Origin: an uncultured Pelagibacteraceae bacterium
GTDB taxonomy: Bacteria; Pseudomonadota; Alphaproteobacteria; Pelagibacterales; Pelagibacteraceae
Reading direction: 5' to 3'
DNA: 46,772 nt
Assembly (NCBI GenBank): GCA_902527265.1
Contig: CABZNY010000008.1
Span: forward strand, 1-46,772
The notes beneath the pieces are model-generated. The model made no database searches. It saw only the letters and a list, made by a program, of their open reading frames with translations, and had not been told where the DNA came from. This document shows, in pieces, positions 10,098 through 20,808 of this stretch. Numbering within the stretch: the first letter of the stretch is position 1; the number at the start of each line of letters is the position of its first letter. A program made the position numbers and the translations under genes.

Positions 10098-10476
10098 GCT
10101 TCTCCGTTTGTTTCTCTTTTTCAGTAAGAATTATTGTTAAATTTGAATATGGTTTCATAATTTCTGCAGCTCTCCCTTTTGCTCTTGCTCTAAATCTTTT
10201 CATAACAACTTGTTTTCCACAGTAAGCCTCCTTAACTACTAATTTATCTATATCATACTGATAATTATTTTCTGCATTTGCAATTGCTGAGGAAATTGTT
10301 TTTCTTACATCTTTTGATATTCTTTTATCTGAGAAAGTTAAATCCCTTATTGCTATATCGACTTTTTTTCCAACGATTGATTTTAAAATTGGATTAAGTT
10401 TCCTTGTGCTTGATCTCACATTCTTATTAATAGACTTGACTATTTTAGTATCAATTTTTTTTTTTATTTTTGACAT
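10081..10476 (-). CDS. rplV: 50S ribosomal protein L22
   Basis: Protein whose extended loop lines the exit tunnel. The family pattern shows as [20 protein letters not shown], then [20 protein letters not shown]. At 131 residues it has an N-terminal Lys-rich extension. A one-base overlap joins it to rpsS, and its 3' end overlaps rpsC by 17 nt, the largest overlap in the operon. Confidence 0.96.
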   Translation of the reverse strand: MSKIKKKIDTKIVKSINKNVRSSTRKLNPILKSIVGKKVDIAIRDLTFSDKRISKDVRKTISSAIANAENNYQYDIDKLVVKEAYCGKQVVMKRFRARAKGRAAEIMKPYSNLTIILTEKEKQTEKHGTKS

Positions 10477-10775
10477 TATTTTTTGCCTGCTCCACCTTCA
10501 ACTTTAGCTTTTTTATCAGCTGGTGTATGACCAAAAAATTGTCTGGTTGGTGCAAACTCTCCAAACTTATGTCCCACCATATCTTCTGATATTGTTATTG
10601 GTATAAATTTTTTTCCATTATAGATTAAGAAACTTATTCCTACAAAATCTGGGATAATTGTAGATTTACGTGACCAAGTTTTAATTGGTTTTTTCACAGC
10701 TTCATTTTTCAATTTATTTACTTTTTTAATCAAGCTTTCCTCAACAAATGGTCCTTTCCAAACTGATCTAGTCAT
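10476..10775 (-). CDS. rpsS: 30S ribosomal protein S19
   Basis: Head protein next to S13. [34 protein letters not shown] and [15 protein letters not shown] are diagnostic. It is 99 residues, slightly longer at the C-terminus than E. coli S19. Three bases separate it from rplB. Confidence 0.98.
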   Translation of the reverse strand: MTRSVWKGPFVEESLIKKVNKLKNEAVKKPIKTWSRKSTIIPDFVGISFLIYNGKKFIPITISEDMVGHKFGEFAPTRQFFGHTPADKKAKVEGGAGKK

Positions 10776-10778
10776 ATT

Positions 10779-11612
10779 TTATGTTCTCTTTTTCTTTTTT
10801 CTTCTAATTATAAATTTATCTGTTCTTTTGTTGTCTCTAGTTTTTAATCCTTTTGCAGATTGACCAGTTGGTGAAACTGGATGTCTACCACCTGCAGATT
10901 TTCCTTCACCACCACCATGAGGGTGATCAACAGGATTTTTTACTACACCTCTTGTATGAGGTCTACGTCCCAACCATCTTGATCGACCAGCTTTTCCTAT
11001 TTTTATATTTTTTTGATCAGGATTTGATAAAACACCAATAGTTGCGAGAGAATTAGAATTGATTTTTCTGACCTCACCAGAAGTCATTTTTATAATTGAA
11101 TAATTTCCATCTATACCCGATATCGAAACAGATGTTCCTGCTGATCTTGCAATTTTTCCACCTCCTCCTGGATTAATTTCAACATTATGTATATCAACAC
11201 CCACAGGTATATCCTTTAAGGGTAGGCAATTTCCAATTTTAATTTCTGAGCTTGATCCATTCTGGATCTTATCACCAATTTTAATATCTTTTGGTGCTAA
11301 ATAATAAAATCTTTCTCCATCCTCAAATTTAACTAACATTATATGGCATGATCTATTAGGATCATATTCAATTCTCTCTACCTCTGCTATTGACGTTAAT
11401 TTTTTTCTATAAAAATCAATCTGTCTATATTTATGCTTATGACCTCCACCATGATTTCTGGATGTTATTCTTCCATAATTATTTCTACCTTTAGAGGAGT
11501 TATTAGGTGCAGTTAAATTCTTGAAAGGTTTGCCTTTCCAAAGATCTTTTCTGCTGACTAGAATTGTTCCTCTTGTAGATTTTGTATATGGTTTAAATGT
11601 TTTTAATGCCAT
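10779..11612 (-). CDS. rplB: 50S ribosomal protein L2
   Basis: Large-subunit protein next to the peptidyl-transferase centre. MALKTFKPYTKSTRGTILVS starts it. NHGGGHKHKYRQIDF lies near residue 53, and the C-terminal GVVKNPVDHPHGGGEGKSAG contains the functionally important His. It is 277 residues, normal for the family. Confidence 0.98.
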   Translation of the reverse strand: MALKTFKPYTKSTRGTILVSRKDLWKGKPFKNLTAPNNSSKGRNNYGRITSRNHGGGHKHKYRQIDFYRKKLTSIAEVERIEYDPNRSCHIMLVKFEDGERFYYLAPKDIKIGDKIQNGSSSEIKIGNCLPLKDIPVGVDIHNVEINPGGGGKIARSAGTSVSISGIDGNYSIIKMTSGEVRKINSNSLATIGVLSNPDQKNIKIGKAGRSRWLGRRPHTRGVVKNPVDHPHGGGEGKSAGGRHPVSPTGQSAKGLKTRDNKRTDKFIIRRKKKKRT

Positions 11613-11616
11613 TTAT

Positions 11617-11910
11617 TTAAATTCCTGTGGTTAGATCTATATTTTGACCTTTTTTCAATGTTATTATTGCTTTTTTGAATCCTTTAACTCTAACTTTTTT
11701 TCCTCTTGTAGTTTTAATTCTAGATTTTTTATTTATTATATTTATTTTAGTTACATTAACTTTAAATATTTTTTCAATATTATTTTTTAAATTTTTTTTA
11801 TTTGCTTTTTTATTTACTTTAAATATGATTTTATTTTGCTCTGAAAGATTTGTTGATTTTTCAGTTACAAGTGGTGATAATATTTTATCGTATAAATGTA
11901 ATTTTTCCAT
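11617..11910 (-). CDS. rplW: 50S ribosomal protein L23
   Basis: Tunnel-exit protein and docking site for trigger factor and SRP. LYDKILSPLVTEKSTNLSEQ opens it and GKKVRVKGFKKAIITLKKGQ closes the fold. It is 97 residues with strong Lys and Ile bias, typical of this AT-rich genome. It lies between rplD and rplB with gaps of two and four bases. Confidence 0.96.
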   Translation of the reverse strand: MEKLHLYDKILSPLVTEKSTNLSEQNKIIFKVNKKANKKNLKNNIEKIFKVNVTKINIINKKSRIKTTRGKKVRVKGFKKAIITLKKGQNIDLTTGI

Positions 11911-11912
11911 GA

Positions 11913-12533
11913 TTAATATCTTTTTTCTAATTCCTTTATTGAAGTTTCAGTAAATATAATTTTTTTAAATTTAGCTAAATCATAAGCACTAAAGTGATTT
12001 ACGTCTGTTATTTTTACATTGGGAATATTTCGTATTGATTTAATAATATTGTTTCTTGATTTTATATCAGCAATTATTATTGAATTTTTTGCTTCAAATT
12101 TAATTAATATGTTATTCATTTCTTTTGTTTTTTGTATTTCTTTTTGAATATCGTCTATGATAATTAAGTCGTTTAGTTTATTTTTTTTACTTATAAGGGA
12201 TGCTATACTTAGTTTCTTTTCGCTTTTATTGAGTTTTCTTTTTTTATAACTTAGTTCACCTTTTGGACCATGTGCAACTCCACCTCCAACAAATATTGGT
12301 GCTTTTTTACTTGCATGTCTTGCATTTCCTGTCCCTTTTTGTGCATATATTTTTGATGTAGATCCAGTAATTTCATTTTTTTGCTTAGTTTTTGCTTTTC
12401 TGCCCTTATAGTTAGCATTTGTTTTATATAATACGATACTCATTAGTTTATTATTAATTTTGGATCCAATTAATTTATCTGAAACTTCAATTGAATCTTT
12501 TTTTCCTTCAAAATTAATTTTATTTACTTTCAT
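11913..12533 (-). CDS. rplD: 50S ribosomal protein L4
   Basis: Tunnel protein; in gammaproteobacteria it also represses the S10 operon. The tunnel loop contains GSTSKIYAQKGTGNARHASK followed by FVGGGVAHGPKGE. At 206 residues it is normal. The rpsJ gene lies two bases after fusA, so there is no room for an S10 leader of the E. coli kind. Confidence 0.96.
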   Translation of the reverse strand: MKVNKINFEGKKDSIEVSDKLIGSKINNKLMSIVLYKTNANYKGRKAKTKQKNEITGSTSKIYAQKGTGNARHASKKAPIFVGGGVAHGPKGELSYKKRKLNKSEKKLSIASLISKKNKLNDLIIIDDIQKEIQKTKEMNNILIKFEAKNSIIIADIKSRNNIIKSIRNIPNVKITDVNHFSAYDLAKFKKIIFTETSIKELEKRY

Positions 12534-12536
12534 CTA

Positions 12537-13244
12537 TTATTTTTTCTTTTCTTTTGTTTTTTTTGATTTTTGTAATATTTCTATTTTTTCTTGAATAGTT
12601 AGTTTATTTATATTTTTTACAGCTTTTTTAAGTAAAACTTCGCAGTTTTTGGATCCAGGTATTGATCCTTTTAAATAAATAAGTTCGTTATCTACATCAG
12701 TTTTTATAATTTCTAGATTTTGCATGGTTCTAGTTTTATCACCCATATGGCCGGCCATTTTTTTCCCCTTAAAAACTTTTCCTGGATCTTGATTTTGCCC
12801 TGTTGATCCATGCGCTCTATGGGATATTGATACACCATGTGATGCTCTCAAACCTCCAAAGTTATGTCTTTTCATGGCACCAGCAAATCCTTTTCCAATA
12901 GTTTTTGATTTTACATCTAAAAATTTGATGTCTTTAAAAATTTCAATTCCAAATTCGTTACCCTCTTTGTACTGCGCAGTATCATTTACTCTAAATTCCT
13001 TTAAAGTTTTTTTTGCCTCTGTATTTTTTTTTGAAAAAAATCCTTTCATTGATTTAGATAATTTTGAATTTTTAATTTTACCAAATCCTACTTGTATCGC
13101 GTTATACCCTCTATGATCCTTATCAATTATTTGTATTACTCTTCCTTTTTCAACTTTTAGAACTGTTACTGGTACAGACTGTCCAGTTTTAAAAAACTCT
13201 CTTGTCATACCTATTTTTTTTCCAATTAATGCAATTTCACTCAT
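12537..13244 (-). CDS. rplC: 50S ribosomal protein L3
   Basis: Early-assembly large-subunit protein. IALIGKKIGMTREFFKTGQS at the start, then GTGL-type region GFAGAMKRHNFGGLRASHG and HRAHGSTGQNQDPGKVFKGK, including the Gln that is N5-methylated in many bacteria, are clear. It is 235 residues with a Lys-rich C-terminal tail. A one-base overlap joins it to rpsJ. Confidence 0.97.
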   Translation of the reverse strand: MSEIALIGKKIGMTREFFKTGQSVPVTVLKVEKGRVIQIIDKDHRGYNAIQVGFGKIKNSKLSKSMKGFFSKKNTEAKKTLKEFRVNDTAQYKEGNEFGIEIFKDIKFLDVKSKTIGKGFAGAMKRHNFGGLRASHGVSISHRAHGSTGQNQDPGKVFKGKKMAGHMGDKTRTMQNLEIIKTDVDNELIYLKGSIPGSKNCEVLLKKAVKNINKLTIQEKIEILQKSKKTKEKKK

Positions 13245-13552
13245 TATATTTTTATTTCCACATCTACACCTGATGCTAAATCTAATTTCATTAAAGCCTC
13301 TACCGTAGCTGGTGTTGGTTCTATAATATCTATTAATCTTTTGTGAGTTCTTGTTTCAAACTGTTCTCTACTTTTTTTATCAATATGAGGAGATCTTAGT
13401 ACAGTGTATCGCTCCTTTTTTGTTGGTAACGGTATTGGACCTTTAATGTTTGCGCCTGTTCTTTTAACTGTATTAACAATTTCCTCTGTTGACTGATCTA
13501 ATACCTTATTATCGTAAGCTCTTAATTTTATTCTAATATTTTGTTTTTCCAT
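13244..13552 (-). CDS. rpsJ: 30S ribosomal protein S10
   Basis: Head protein and NusB/NusG partner in antitermination. [39 protein letters not shown] and [20 protein letters not shown] are diagnostic over 102 residues. It starts two bases after the fusA stop. The tuf copy usually found between fusA and rpsJ is absent. Confidence 0.98.
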   Translation of the reverse strand: MEKQNIRIKLRAYDNKVLDQSTEEIVNTVKRTGANIKGPIPLPTKKERYTVLRSPHIDKKSREQFETRTHKRLIDIIEPTPATVEALMKLDLASGVDVEIKI

Positions 13553-13554
13553 AT

Positions 13555-15630
13555 TTATCCTGTTTTTTTAGTCACTTCGTCTTGAACATTTTGTGGAACT
13601 TTGTCATAATGATCAAAGAACATTGAGTACTGAGCTCTGCCCTGTGACATAGATCTTAAATTGTTAATATATCCAAACATGTTAGCCAATGGTACCATGG
13701 CTGTTATTACTGTTGCATTTCCTCTTTGCTCCTGAGTGCTAATTTGACCTCTTCTACTATTCAAATCTCCAATTACATCACCCATATAGTCCTCAGGTGT
13801 AACTACTTCAACTCTCATAATAGGTTCTAGTAATTTAAGTGTAGCTTTAGTGCACGCTTCTTTAAAACATTGTCTTGATGCTAATTCAAATGCTAAAACA
13901 CTTGAATCAACATCATGATGTAATCCATCAATTATTGTTACTTTATAATCTATTAATGGGAATCCAGCCAAAATTCCTCCATCTGCAACTGTTTCCACTC
14001 CTTTTTCTACACCTGGTATAAACTCTTTTGGAATTGCTCCTCCTTTAATTTTACTTTCGATCTCTCTACCCTTTCCAGGCTCAAGTGGTTCTACTGTCAA
14101 CTTAACTCTTGCGAATTGTCCAGCACCTCCGCTTTGCTTTTTATGAGTATAGTCATTTTCTGCTGGAGATAATATTGTTTCTCTATATGCTACTTGAGGA
14201 GCTCCTACATTAGCTTCCACTTTAAATTCTCTTTTCATTCTATCAACAATTATATCTAAATGTAATTCTCCCATTCCCTTAATAATGGTTTGTCCTGACT
14301 CTTCATCAGAGGTAACGCGAAAAGATGGATCTTCTTTCGCTAATCTTCCTAAAGCTTCTCCCATTTTTTCTTGATCTGCTTTAGTTTTAGGTTCAACTGC
14401 AATCTCAATTACAGGATCTGGGAATTCCATAGGTTCTAATAATACGGGTGTTTCTTTATCTGCAAGTGTGTGTCCTGTAATAGTATTTTTTAAACCTGCT
14501 AATGCAACTATATCTCCAGCATTTGCCTCCTTAATATCTTCTCTTGAATTAGCATGCATCAATAACATACGTCCGACTCTTTCTTCTTTATCCTTAGATG
14601 TATTATAAATTCCAGTACCAGATTTAACAGTGCCTGAATAAATTCTAATAAATGTTAGACTGCCAACGAATGGGTCATTAGCAACCTTGAAAGCTAAAGC
14701 TGAAAATGGTGCATTATCATCAAATTTCATTTCAATTTCATCCTCAGAGCCAGGTTTTGTTCCTTTAATAGAACCAATATCTTTAGGACTTGGTAAATAG
14801 TTTACAACCGCATCTAATAATGGTTGAACTCCTTTATTTTTGAATGCTGATCCAGTTAAAACTGGGACAAAATCAAATCCTAAACAACCTTTTCTTATAC
14901 ATTTTTTTAGATCATCTTCAGAAATGTCTTTTCCACCCAAATAATCTTCCATAAGTTTTTCATCTTGCTCTACCGCGGTTTCAACTAATTCTTGGCGATA
15001 CTTTAAAGAAATTTCTTTTAATTCTTCTGGTATGTCAGTTAGTTCCCAAGCTGCACCTAAATCTTCATTTTTCCAAACTATAGCTTTCATCTGCACAAGA
15101 TCTACAACACCTTTTAAGCTTGCTTCGACACCAATAGGAATTTGCATTACAAGAGGTTTTGCTCCTAAACGGTCTTTAATCATACTGACACATCTAAAAA
15201 AATCTGCACCAGTTCTATCTAATTTATTTACAAAGCAGATTCTAGGTACCTTATATTTATCAGCTTGTCTCCAAACTGTCTCTGACTGCGGTTCAACGCC
15301 AGCAACTCCATCAAACACAGCCACAGCACCATCTAGTACTTTTAAAGATCTCTCAACTTCGATTGTAAAATCAACATGTCCAGGTGTATCGATAATATTA
15401 ATTCTATGATCATTCCAAAAACAAGTTGTTGCTGCAGAAGTTATAGTTATACCTCTCTCTTGTTCCTGTTCCATCCAGTCCATAGTTGCTGCACCGTCAT
15501 GAACTTCTCCAATTTTATGGCTCTTACCAGTGTAATAAAGTATTCTCTCTGTAGTAGTAGTTTTTCCAGCATCAATGTGTGCCATGATACCAATATTTCT
15601 ATATTTATCTAATGTATGAGTTCTAGACAT
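13555..15630 (-). CDS. fusA: Elongation factor G
   Basis: Ribosomal translocase GTPase. The P-loop [19 protein letters not shown] lies at about residue 17, switch I has [11 protein letters not shown]3 is DTPGHVDF and G4 is NKLD. Domains II-V follow, with the domain IV region [20 protein letters not shown] and the C-terminal [10 protein letters not shown]. At 691 residues it is full length. It lies between rpsG (six bases away) and rpsJ. Confidence 0.98.
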   Translation of the reverse strand: MSRTHTLDKYRNIGIMAHIDAGKTTTTERILYYTGKSHKIGEVHDGAATMDWMEQEQERGITITSAATTCFWNDHRINIIDTPGHVDFTIEVERSLKVLDGAVAVFDGVAGVEPQSETVWRQADKYKVPRICFVNKLDRTGADFFRCVSMIKDRLGAKPLVMQIPIGVEASLKGVVDLVQMKAIVWKNEDLGAAWELTDIPEELKEISLKYRQELVETAVEQDEKLMEDYLGGKDISEDDLKKCIRKGCLGFDFVPVLTGSAFKNKGVQPLLDAVVNYLPSPKDIGSIKGTKPGSEDEIEMKFDDNAPFSALAFKVANDPFVGSLTFIRIYSGTVKSGTGIYNTSKDKEERVGRMLLMHANSREDIKEANAGDIVALAGLKNTITGHTLADKETPVLLEPMEFPDPVIEIAVEPKTKADQEKMGEALGRLAKEDPSFRVTSDEESGQTIIKGMGELHLDIIVDRMKREFKVEANVGAPQVAYRETILSPAENDYTHKKQSGGAGQFARVKLTVEPLEPGKGREIESKIKGGAIPKEFIPGVEKGVETVADGGILAGFPLIDYKVTIIDGLHHDVDSSVLAFELASRQCFKEACTKATLKLLEPIMRVEVVTPEDYMGDVIGDLNSRRGQISTQEQRGNATVITAMVPLANMFGYINNLRSMSQGRAQYSMFFDHYDKVPQNVQDEVTKKTG

Positions 15631-15636
15631 AATAAA

Positions 15637-16107
15637 TTACCACCTAAAATGAGCAAAAGCTTTATTTGATTCAGCCATTTTATGAGTATCCTCTTTTTTT
15701 TTTATAGCTGAACCACGATTTTGATACGCATCATATATTTCATTAAATATTTTATCTGACATTTTTTTATCTTTACGCTTTCTTGATGCATCAACTAACC
15801 ATCTCAATGCAAGAGCTTGAGATCTTTTTGATTTTACTTCCACTGGAACTTGATAAGTTGCACCACCTACTCTTCTTGATCGAACTTCGACTGTGGGTCT
15901 TATATTATTAATTGCATCATTAAAAACGTTTAAAGGTTCATCTTTTGATTTACTTTTGATTTTTTCAATAGCATCATAAATTATTTTTTCAGCAATAGTT
16001 TTTTTACCATCGTACATTATTGAATTTATTAATTTTGGTATTATTGTTGATTTATATTTTGGATCTATTACAGCTAATTTCTTTGGAGCTTTTCTTTTTC
16101 TTGACAT
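15637..16107 (-). CDS. rpsG: 30S ribosomal protein S7
   Basis: Primary head-assembly protein. MSRKRKAPKKLAVIDPKYKS, NAINNIRPTVEVRSRRVGGA-like residues and RWLVDASRKRKDKKM identify it. Length is 156 residues. Three bases separate it from rpsL, forming the str segment rpsL-rpsG-fusA. Confidence 0.98.
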   Translation of the reverse strand: MSRKRKAPKKLAVIDPKYKSTIIPKLINSIMYDGKKTIAEKIIYDAIEKIKSKSKDEPLNVFNDAINNIRPTVEVRSRRVGGATYQVPVEVKSKRSQALALRWLVDASRKRKDKKMSDKIFNEIYDAYQNRGSAIKKKEDTHKMAESNKAFAHFRW

Positions 16108-16110
16108 TTG

Positions 16111-16482
16111 TTATTTACCTTTTTTCGTTCCGTATAAAGAACGTCTTTGTTTTCTATTGGCAACTCCTTGTGTATCTAGATTGCCCCTAAGGATATGATA
16201 ACGTACCCCTGGTAAATCTTTAACTCTTCCTCCTCTTATTAAAACTACAGAGTGTTCCTGTAAGTTATGACCTTCACCTGGTATATAGGCAGTTACTTCA
16301 AAACCGTTTGACAGTCTAACTCTAGCAACTTTTCTTAAAGCTGAATTTGGTTTTTTCGGTGTAGTCGTATAAACTTTTACACATACGCCTCTTTTTAAAG
16401 GTTGCTTTTGCAACGCTGGGACCTTATTTCTAGTGACTTGTTTATCTCTACTTTTTCTAACTAACTGGTTAATCGTTGGCAT
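16111..16482 (-). CDS. rpsL: 30S ribosomal protein S12
   Basis: Decoding-centre protein. [20 protein letters not shown] begins it. [18 protein letters not shown] includes the Lys whose change gives streptomycin resistance in other bacteria, and [14 protein letters not shown] holds the second such loop; both look wild type. At 123 residues it opens the operon behind the promoter at 16584-16611. Confidence 0.98.
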   Translation of the reverse strand: MPTINQLVRKSRDKQVTRNKVPALQKQPLKRGVCVKVYTTTPKKPNSALRKVARVRLSNGFEVTAYIPGEGHNLQEHSVVLIRGGRVKDLPGVRYHILRGNLDTQGVANRKQRRSLYGTKKGK

Positions 16483-16583
16483 AAAAATTTTGTTTAAATT
16501 ATATTTTTGATGAAAATAACTGACATGTTATTTGTGGCAGCGTTTAGTGAACTAGTCACTACATTCCAACCAAAAACATGGCC

Positions 16584-16611
16584 AAAATACATTAGAAATT
16601 GTATTTGTCAA
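16584..16611 (-). promoter_or_regulatory. Promoter of the rpsL-led ribosomal operon
   Basis: On the minus strand a perfect TTGACA (16606-16611) is followed after 16 nt by TATTTT (16584-16589). The predicted start near 16577 leaves a leader of about 95 nt before rpsL. This is the only sizeable gap (157 bp) between rpoC and rpsL. I see no clear GC stem plus T-tract terminator for rpoC in it. Confidence 0.7.
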
Positions 16612-16639
16612 ACTAAATAAAGGAAAAAAAGGGTTTATT

Positions 16640-19600
16640 TTATTGGTTTATTTGAGCTTCAGATGAATCTGAACTTTCTTGCTCAGATAAAAATTTCTGG
16701 TCATCATCAATTGCTTTTTTATTCCAAGTATTTTTAATTGATCCTGTCCCTGCTGGAACTAGTCTACCAACAATTACATTTTCTTTTAGACCTGTTAGTT
16801 TGTCAACTTTGCCCTTGATTGCAGCATCTGTTAAAACTCTTGTTGTTTCTTGGAATGATGCTGCTGAAATAAATGACTCTGTTTGTAATGATGCTTTAGT
16901 TATACCCATTAACACTCTTTCACCTACTGCAGGTTTTTTGCCTTCTGCAACCAATTCTTCATTCATTGTTTCAAATTTAATTCTATCTACTACTTCACCT
17001 GGTAATAATTTACTATCACCCGTTTCTTTTACCTCTATTTTTTTCAACATTTGTCTTAAAATAGTTTCAATATGTTTATCATTAATTATAACTCCCTGAA
17101 GTCTATAAACATCTTGAACTTGATTTACAAAGTATTCAGTTAATTCCTCTATTCCTAAAATTCTTAAAATATCATGTGGTAAAGGTTGTCCATCAAGTAA
17201 ATATTCACCTTTTTTAATTTTTTCACCTTGGTTAAAATTAATATGCTTTCCTTTTGGAATTAAATAACTTGAAGTGTCTCCATCTTCTGACTCTATTGTT
17301 ACCCTCTGTTTTCCTCTAACTTCTTTTCCAAAAATAACGCTTCCATCATTTTCTGCAATAATTGCGCTATCTTTGGCTTTTCTTGCTTCAAATAATTCTG
17401 CTACTCTAGGTAATCCTCCAGTAATATCTTTTGTTTTTGTAGTTTCCTTAGGCAGTCTTGCTATTACGTCACCTGCAGAAATTTTCGCTCCATCTTTTAC
17501 AGATAAAATAGAATCTGGTACAAGATAATATCTTGCTTCGTTATCGTCTGCTTTCTTGATTACATTTCCTTTTGAATCTCTTAGAGTTATTCTAGGCTTA
17601 AGATCAGTATTTTTAGATTGTGTTTTCCAATCAACAACTGCTTTTGTAGAAATACCTGTTGCATCATCAACAGTTTCGGCAATTGAAACACCATCTATTA
17701 AATCAACATAGTTAGCAATACCATCTTTTTCTGCAATTACTGGTGTAGTGTATGGATCCCACTCACAAATCTTTGCACCTTTTTTTACTTTTTGGTCATT
17801 TTCAAAATATAATTTAGACCCATATGGCACTTTGTAAGATGCAACTTGTAATCCATTATCATCTTGAATTGATATCTCTGTATTTCTTCCCATAACAATT
17901 TGATTGTTTTTTGAGTCTTTAATTAAATTTGTATTTACAATTTTAAGAGTTCCCTCAGAATTAGATACTATTTGTGACTCTTGCTTCACAGAAGCTGTAC
18001 CACCTACGTGGAAAGTTCTCATAGTTAGCTGTGTCCCTGGCTCACCAATAGACTGAGCTGATATCATTCCAATAGCTTCACCTACGTGAACCATTTTTCC
18101 TCTTGATAAGTCTCTTCCATAACACATTGCACAAACACCATCTTTAGAGCTACATGTCATTACGGAGTATACTTTTAATACTTTAACTCCTGCTGCATCA
18201 ATTTTTTCACAAGCAGCTTCGTCTATCATTTCCTCTTTTTTAATTATTACATCTCCCGTTAAAGGATTTTTGACATCTAGGGCAGTAACCCTTCCTAGTG
18301 CACGTTCTGAAAGGCTTACCATGATATTTCCACCTTCTAGAACTTCCGAAAGTTCAATTGATCCTGGGCTCTCACATTTGTATTTTGTTACTGTTAAATC
18401 CTGAGCAACATCACAAAGTCTTCTTGTTAGATAGCCTGAGCTCGCAGTTTTCAGTGCTGTATCTGCCAAACCCTTTCTAGCACCATGTGTTGAATTAAAA
18501 TATTCTAATGCCGTTAGACCTTCTTTAAAATTTGATGTAATTGGAGTTTCAATAATTTCACCCGACGGTTTAGCAATTAAACCTCTCATTCCAGCTAATT
18601 GTTTCATTTGAGCCGCTGAACCTCTGGCACCACTATCGGCCATCATAAATACAGAATTGATTTTTAATCCATCCTCTGTAACTTCTGTTGCTGAAATTCT
18701 CTTCATCATTTCAGATGCAACTCTATCCGTACATTTAGACCAAGCATCAATAACTTTATTATACTTTTCACCTCTTGTTATAAGTCCTTCAGCATACTGG
18801 CCTTCATAGTCAGCAATAAGTTTTTTTGTTTCATCAATTAATTGTTCTTTATTATCTGGTATTAAAAGATCGTCTTTTCCAAATGAAATTCCAGCTTTAA
18901 ATGCATGTTTAAATCCAATATCTTTCAATTTATCACAAAAAATTACTGTGCTTTTTTGGCCTGAAAACCTAAATACATGGTCAATTACTTCAGAAACTAT
19001 TTTTTTTGGTAGCAATCTATCTATTAAAGAAAATTTATTATTTACATTTTTTGGTATTATACTCGATAATAAAAATCTTCCAGCTGTGCTTATATGCTTT
19101 TCAAATTTAGCATTTCCTTTTTCATCAACAGTTTCAAATCTAGAAACAATTCTTGAATGCACTTTAATTTGTCCTGTTTCTAATGCATGTTCTATTTCTG
19201 ATGTGTTTATAAAATATCCTTCAATTCTATCAGTTTGAACTGGCGGTTGAGATAAATAATATATCCCTAATATCATATCCTGACTTGGTACAATTATTGG
19301 TTTACCATTAGAAGGACTCAAGATGTTGTTTGTTGACATCATCAATACTCTAGCCTCTAATTGTGCCTCTAAACTTAATGGCACGTGTACTGCCATTTGA
19401 TCTCCATCAAAATCTGCATTAAATGCAGCACATGTTAATGGATGAAGCTCTATGGCATTACCTTCTATTAGTTTTGGTTCGAAAGCCTGAACACCTAGTC
19501 TGTGAAGTGTTGGTGCTCTATTTAATATTACTGGGTGTTCTCTCACTATAAGTTCTAGTGCATCCCAAACTTCGGTTCTTTCCTTTTCAACTAATTTTTT

Positions 19601-20803
19601 TGCTTGTTTTATAGTAGATGCTAATCCTAATTTATTTAATCTGGCATATAAGAACGGTTTAAATAACTCTAAAGCCATTTTTTTTGGTAATCCACATTCG
19701 TGTAATTTTAGATCTGGACCCACAACTATTACAGATCTTCCTGAATAATCTACTCTTTTTCCTAATAAATTTTGTCTAAACCTTCCTTGCTTTCCTTTTA
19801 GCATTTCCGCAAGTGATTTAAGGGGTCTCTTACTAGTTCCTGTTATAACTCTTCCTCTTCTACCATTATCAAACAGTGCATCTACAGATTCCTGCAGCAT
19901 TCTTTTCTCATTTCTGACAATTATATCAGGGGCTTTTAAATCAATAAGTCTTTTTAATCTATTATTTCTATTTATTACTCTTCTATATAAATCATTTAAA
20001 TCAGATGTAGCGAATCTGCCTCCATCTAATGGTACTAAAGGTCTTAATTCAGGTGGTATAACTGGTACAGTAGTTAATATCATCCACTCTGGTTTATTTC
20101 CAGTTTCAATGAAAGACTCGATTAGTTTTAGTCTTTTTATTGATCTTTCTTCTGATACTTTGGATTTAGTTTCTTTAATACTTTTTATAAGAGTTTCTCT
20201 CTCTTCTTCTAAGTTTATGGATTTTAAAATTTCTAAAATTGCCTCTGCCCCTATTCCTGCAGTAAATGCTTCTTCGCCATAATCATCTTGATATTTTATT
20301 AATTCTTCCTCTCCCAATAATTGATTCTTTTTTAAACCAGTTAAGCCAGGTTCAATAACTATAAAATTTTCAAAATATAAAACCCTTTCAACCTCCTTTA
20401 GTTTCATATCAATTGCTAATGATATTCTACTAGGCAAAGATTTTAAAAACCAGATATGGGCAACAGGTGTTGCAAGATTAATGTGACCCATTCTTTCTCT
20501 ACGAACATTCGATTTTGTTACCTCTACACCACATTTCTCACAAATTATTCCTCTAAATTTCATCCTCTTGTATTTACCGCATAGACATTCATAGTCCTTT
20601 ATAGGACCAAATATTCTAGCACAAAACAGACCATCTTTTTCAGGTCTAAAAGTTCTATAATTTATTGTTTCAGGTTTCTTAATTTCACCAAATGTCCATG
20701 ACTTTATTTTTTCAGGACTTGCTAATGTAATCTTTATACTGTTAAAATTTTGTGCTTCAGAAATTTCTGAGGATTTAAATAAATCTGATAATTCTTTACT
20801 CAT
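16640..20803 (-). CDS. rpoC: DNA-directed RNA polymerase subunit beta'
   Basis: Catalytic subunit of RNA polymerase, 1387 residues. An N-terminal zinc-binding region contains [20 protein letters not shown] (about 70-90). The active-site NADFDGDQ with three Mg-binding Asp lies near residue 461. The second zinc site includes [19 protein letters not shown] (about 885). The trigger-loop region [17 protein letters not shown] is intact. It lies five bases after rpoB. Confidence 0.99.
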   Translation of the reverse strand: MSKELSDLFKSSEISEAQNFNSIKITLASPEKIKSWTFGEIKKPETINYRTFRPEKDGLFCARIFGPIKDYECLCGKYKRMKFRGIICEKCGVEVTKSNVRRERMGHINLATPVAHIWFLKSLPSRISLAIDMKLKEVERVLYFENFIVIEPGLTGLKKNQLLGEEELIKYQDDYGEEAFTAGIGAEAILEILKSINLEEERETLIKSIKETKSKVSEERSIKRLKLIESFIETGNKPEWMILTTVPVIPPELRPLVPLDGGRFATSDLNDLYRRVINRNNRLKRLIDLKAPDIIVRNEKRMLQESVDALFDNGRRGRVITGTSKRPLKSLAEMLKGKQGRFRQNLLGKRVDYSGRSVIVVGPDLKLHECGLPKKMALELFKPFLYARLNKLGLASTIKQAKKLVEKERTEVWDALELIVREHPVILNRAPTLHRLGVQAFEPKLIEGNAIELHPLTCAAFNADFDGDQMAVHVPLSLEAQLEARVLMMSTNNILSPSNGKPIIVPSQDMILGIYYLSQPPVQTDRIEGYFINTSEIEHALETGQIKVHSRIVSRFETVDEKGNAKFEKHISTAGRFLLSSIIPKNVNNKFSLIDRLLPKKIVSEVIDHVFRFSGQKSTVIFCDKLKDIGFKHAFKAGISFGKDDLLIPDNKEQLIDETKKLIADYEGQYAEGLITRGEKYNKVIDAWSKCTDRVASEMMKRISATEVTEDGLKINSVFMMADSGARGSAAQMKQLAGMRGLIAKPSGEIIETPITSNFKEGLTALEYFNSTHGARKGLADTALKTASSGYLTRRLCDVAQDLTVTKYKCESPGSIELSEVLEGGNIMVSLSERALGRVTALDVKNPLTGDVIIKKEEMIDEAACEKIDAAGVKVLKVYSVMTCSSKDGVCAMCYGRDLSRGKMVHVGEAIGMISAQSIGEPGTQLTMRTFHVGGTASVKQESQIVSNSEGTLKIVNTNLIKDSKNNQIVMGRNTEISIQDDNGLQVASYKVPYGSKLYFENDQKVKKGAKICEWDPYTTPVIAEKDGIANYVDLIDGVSIAETVDDATGISTKAVVDWKTQSKNTDLKPRITLRDSKGNVIKKADDNEARYYLVPDSILSVKDGAKISAGDVIARLPKETTKTKDITGGLPRVAELFEARKAKDSAIIAENDGSVIFGKEVRGKQRVTIESEDGDTSSYLIPKGKHINFNQGEKIKKGEYLLDGQPLPHDILRILGIEELTEYFVNQVQDVYRLQGVIINDKHIETILRQMLKKIEVKETGDSKLLPGEVVDRIKFETMNEELVAEGKKPAVGERVLMGITKASLQTESFISAASFQETTRVLTDAAIKGKVDKLTGLKENVIVGRLVPAGTGSIKNTWNKKAIDDDQKFLSEQESSDSSEAQINQ

Positions 20804-20808
20804 ATATT

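Noticed and set aside
16612-16639. Terminator after rpoC
   Set aside because: Only an AATAAA/TTTATT pair around a pyrimidine-rich loop is present; this is too weak to call.
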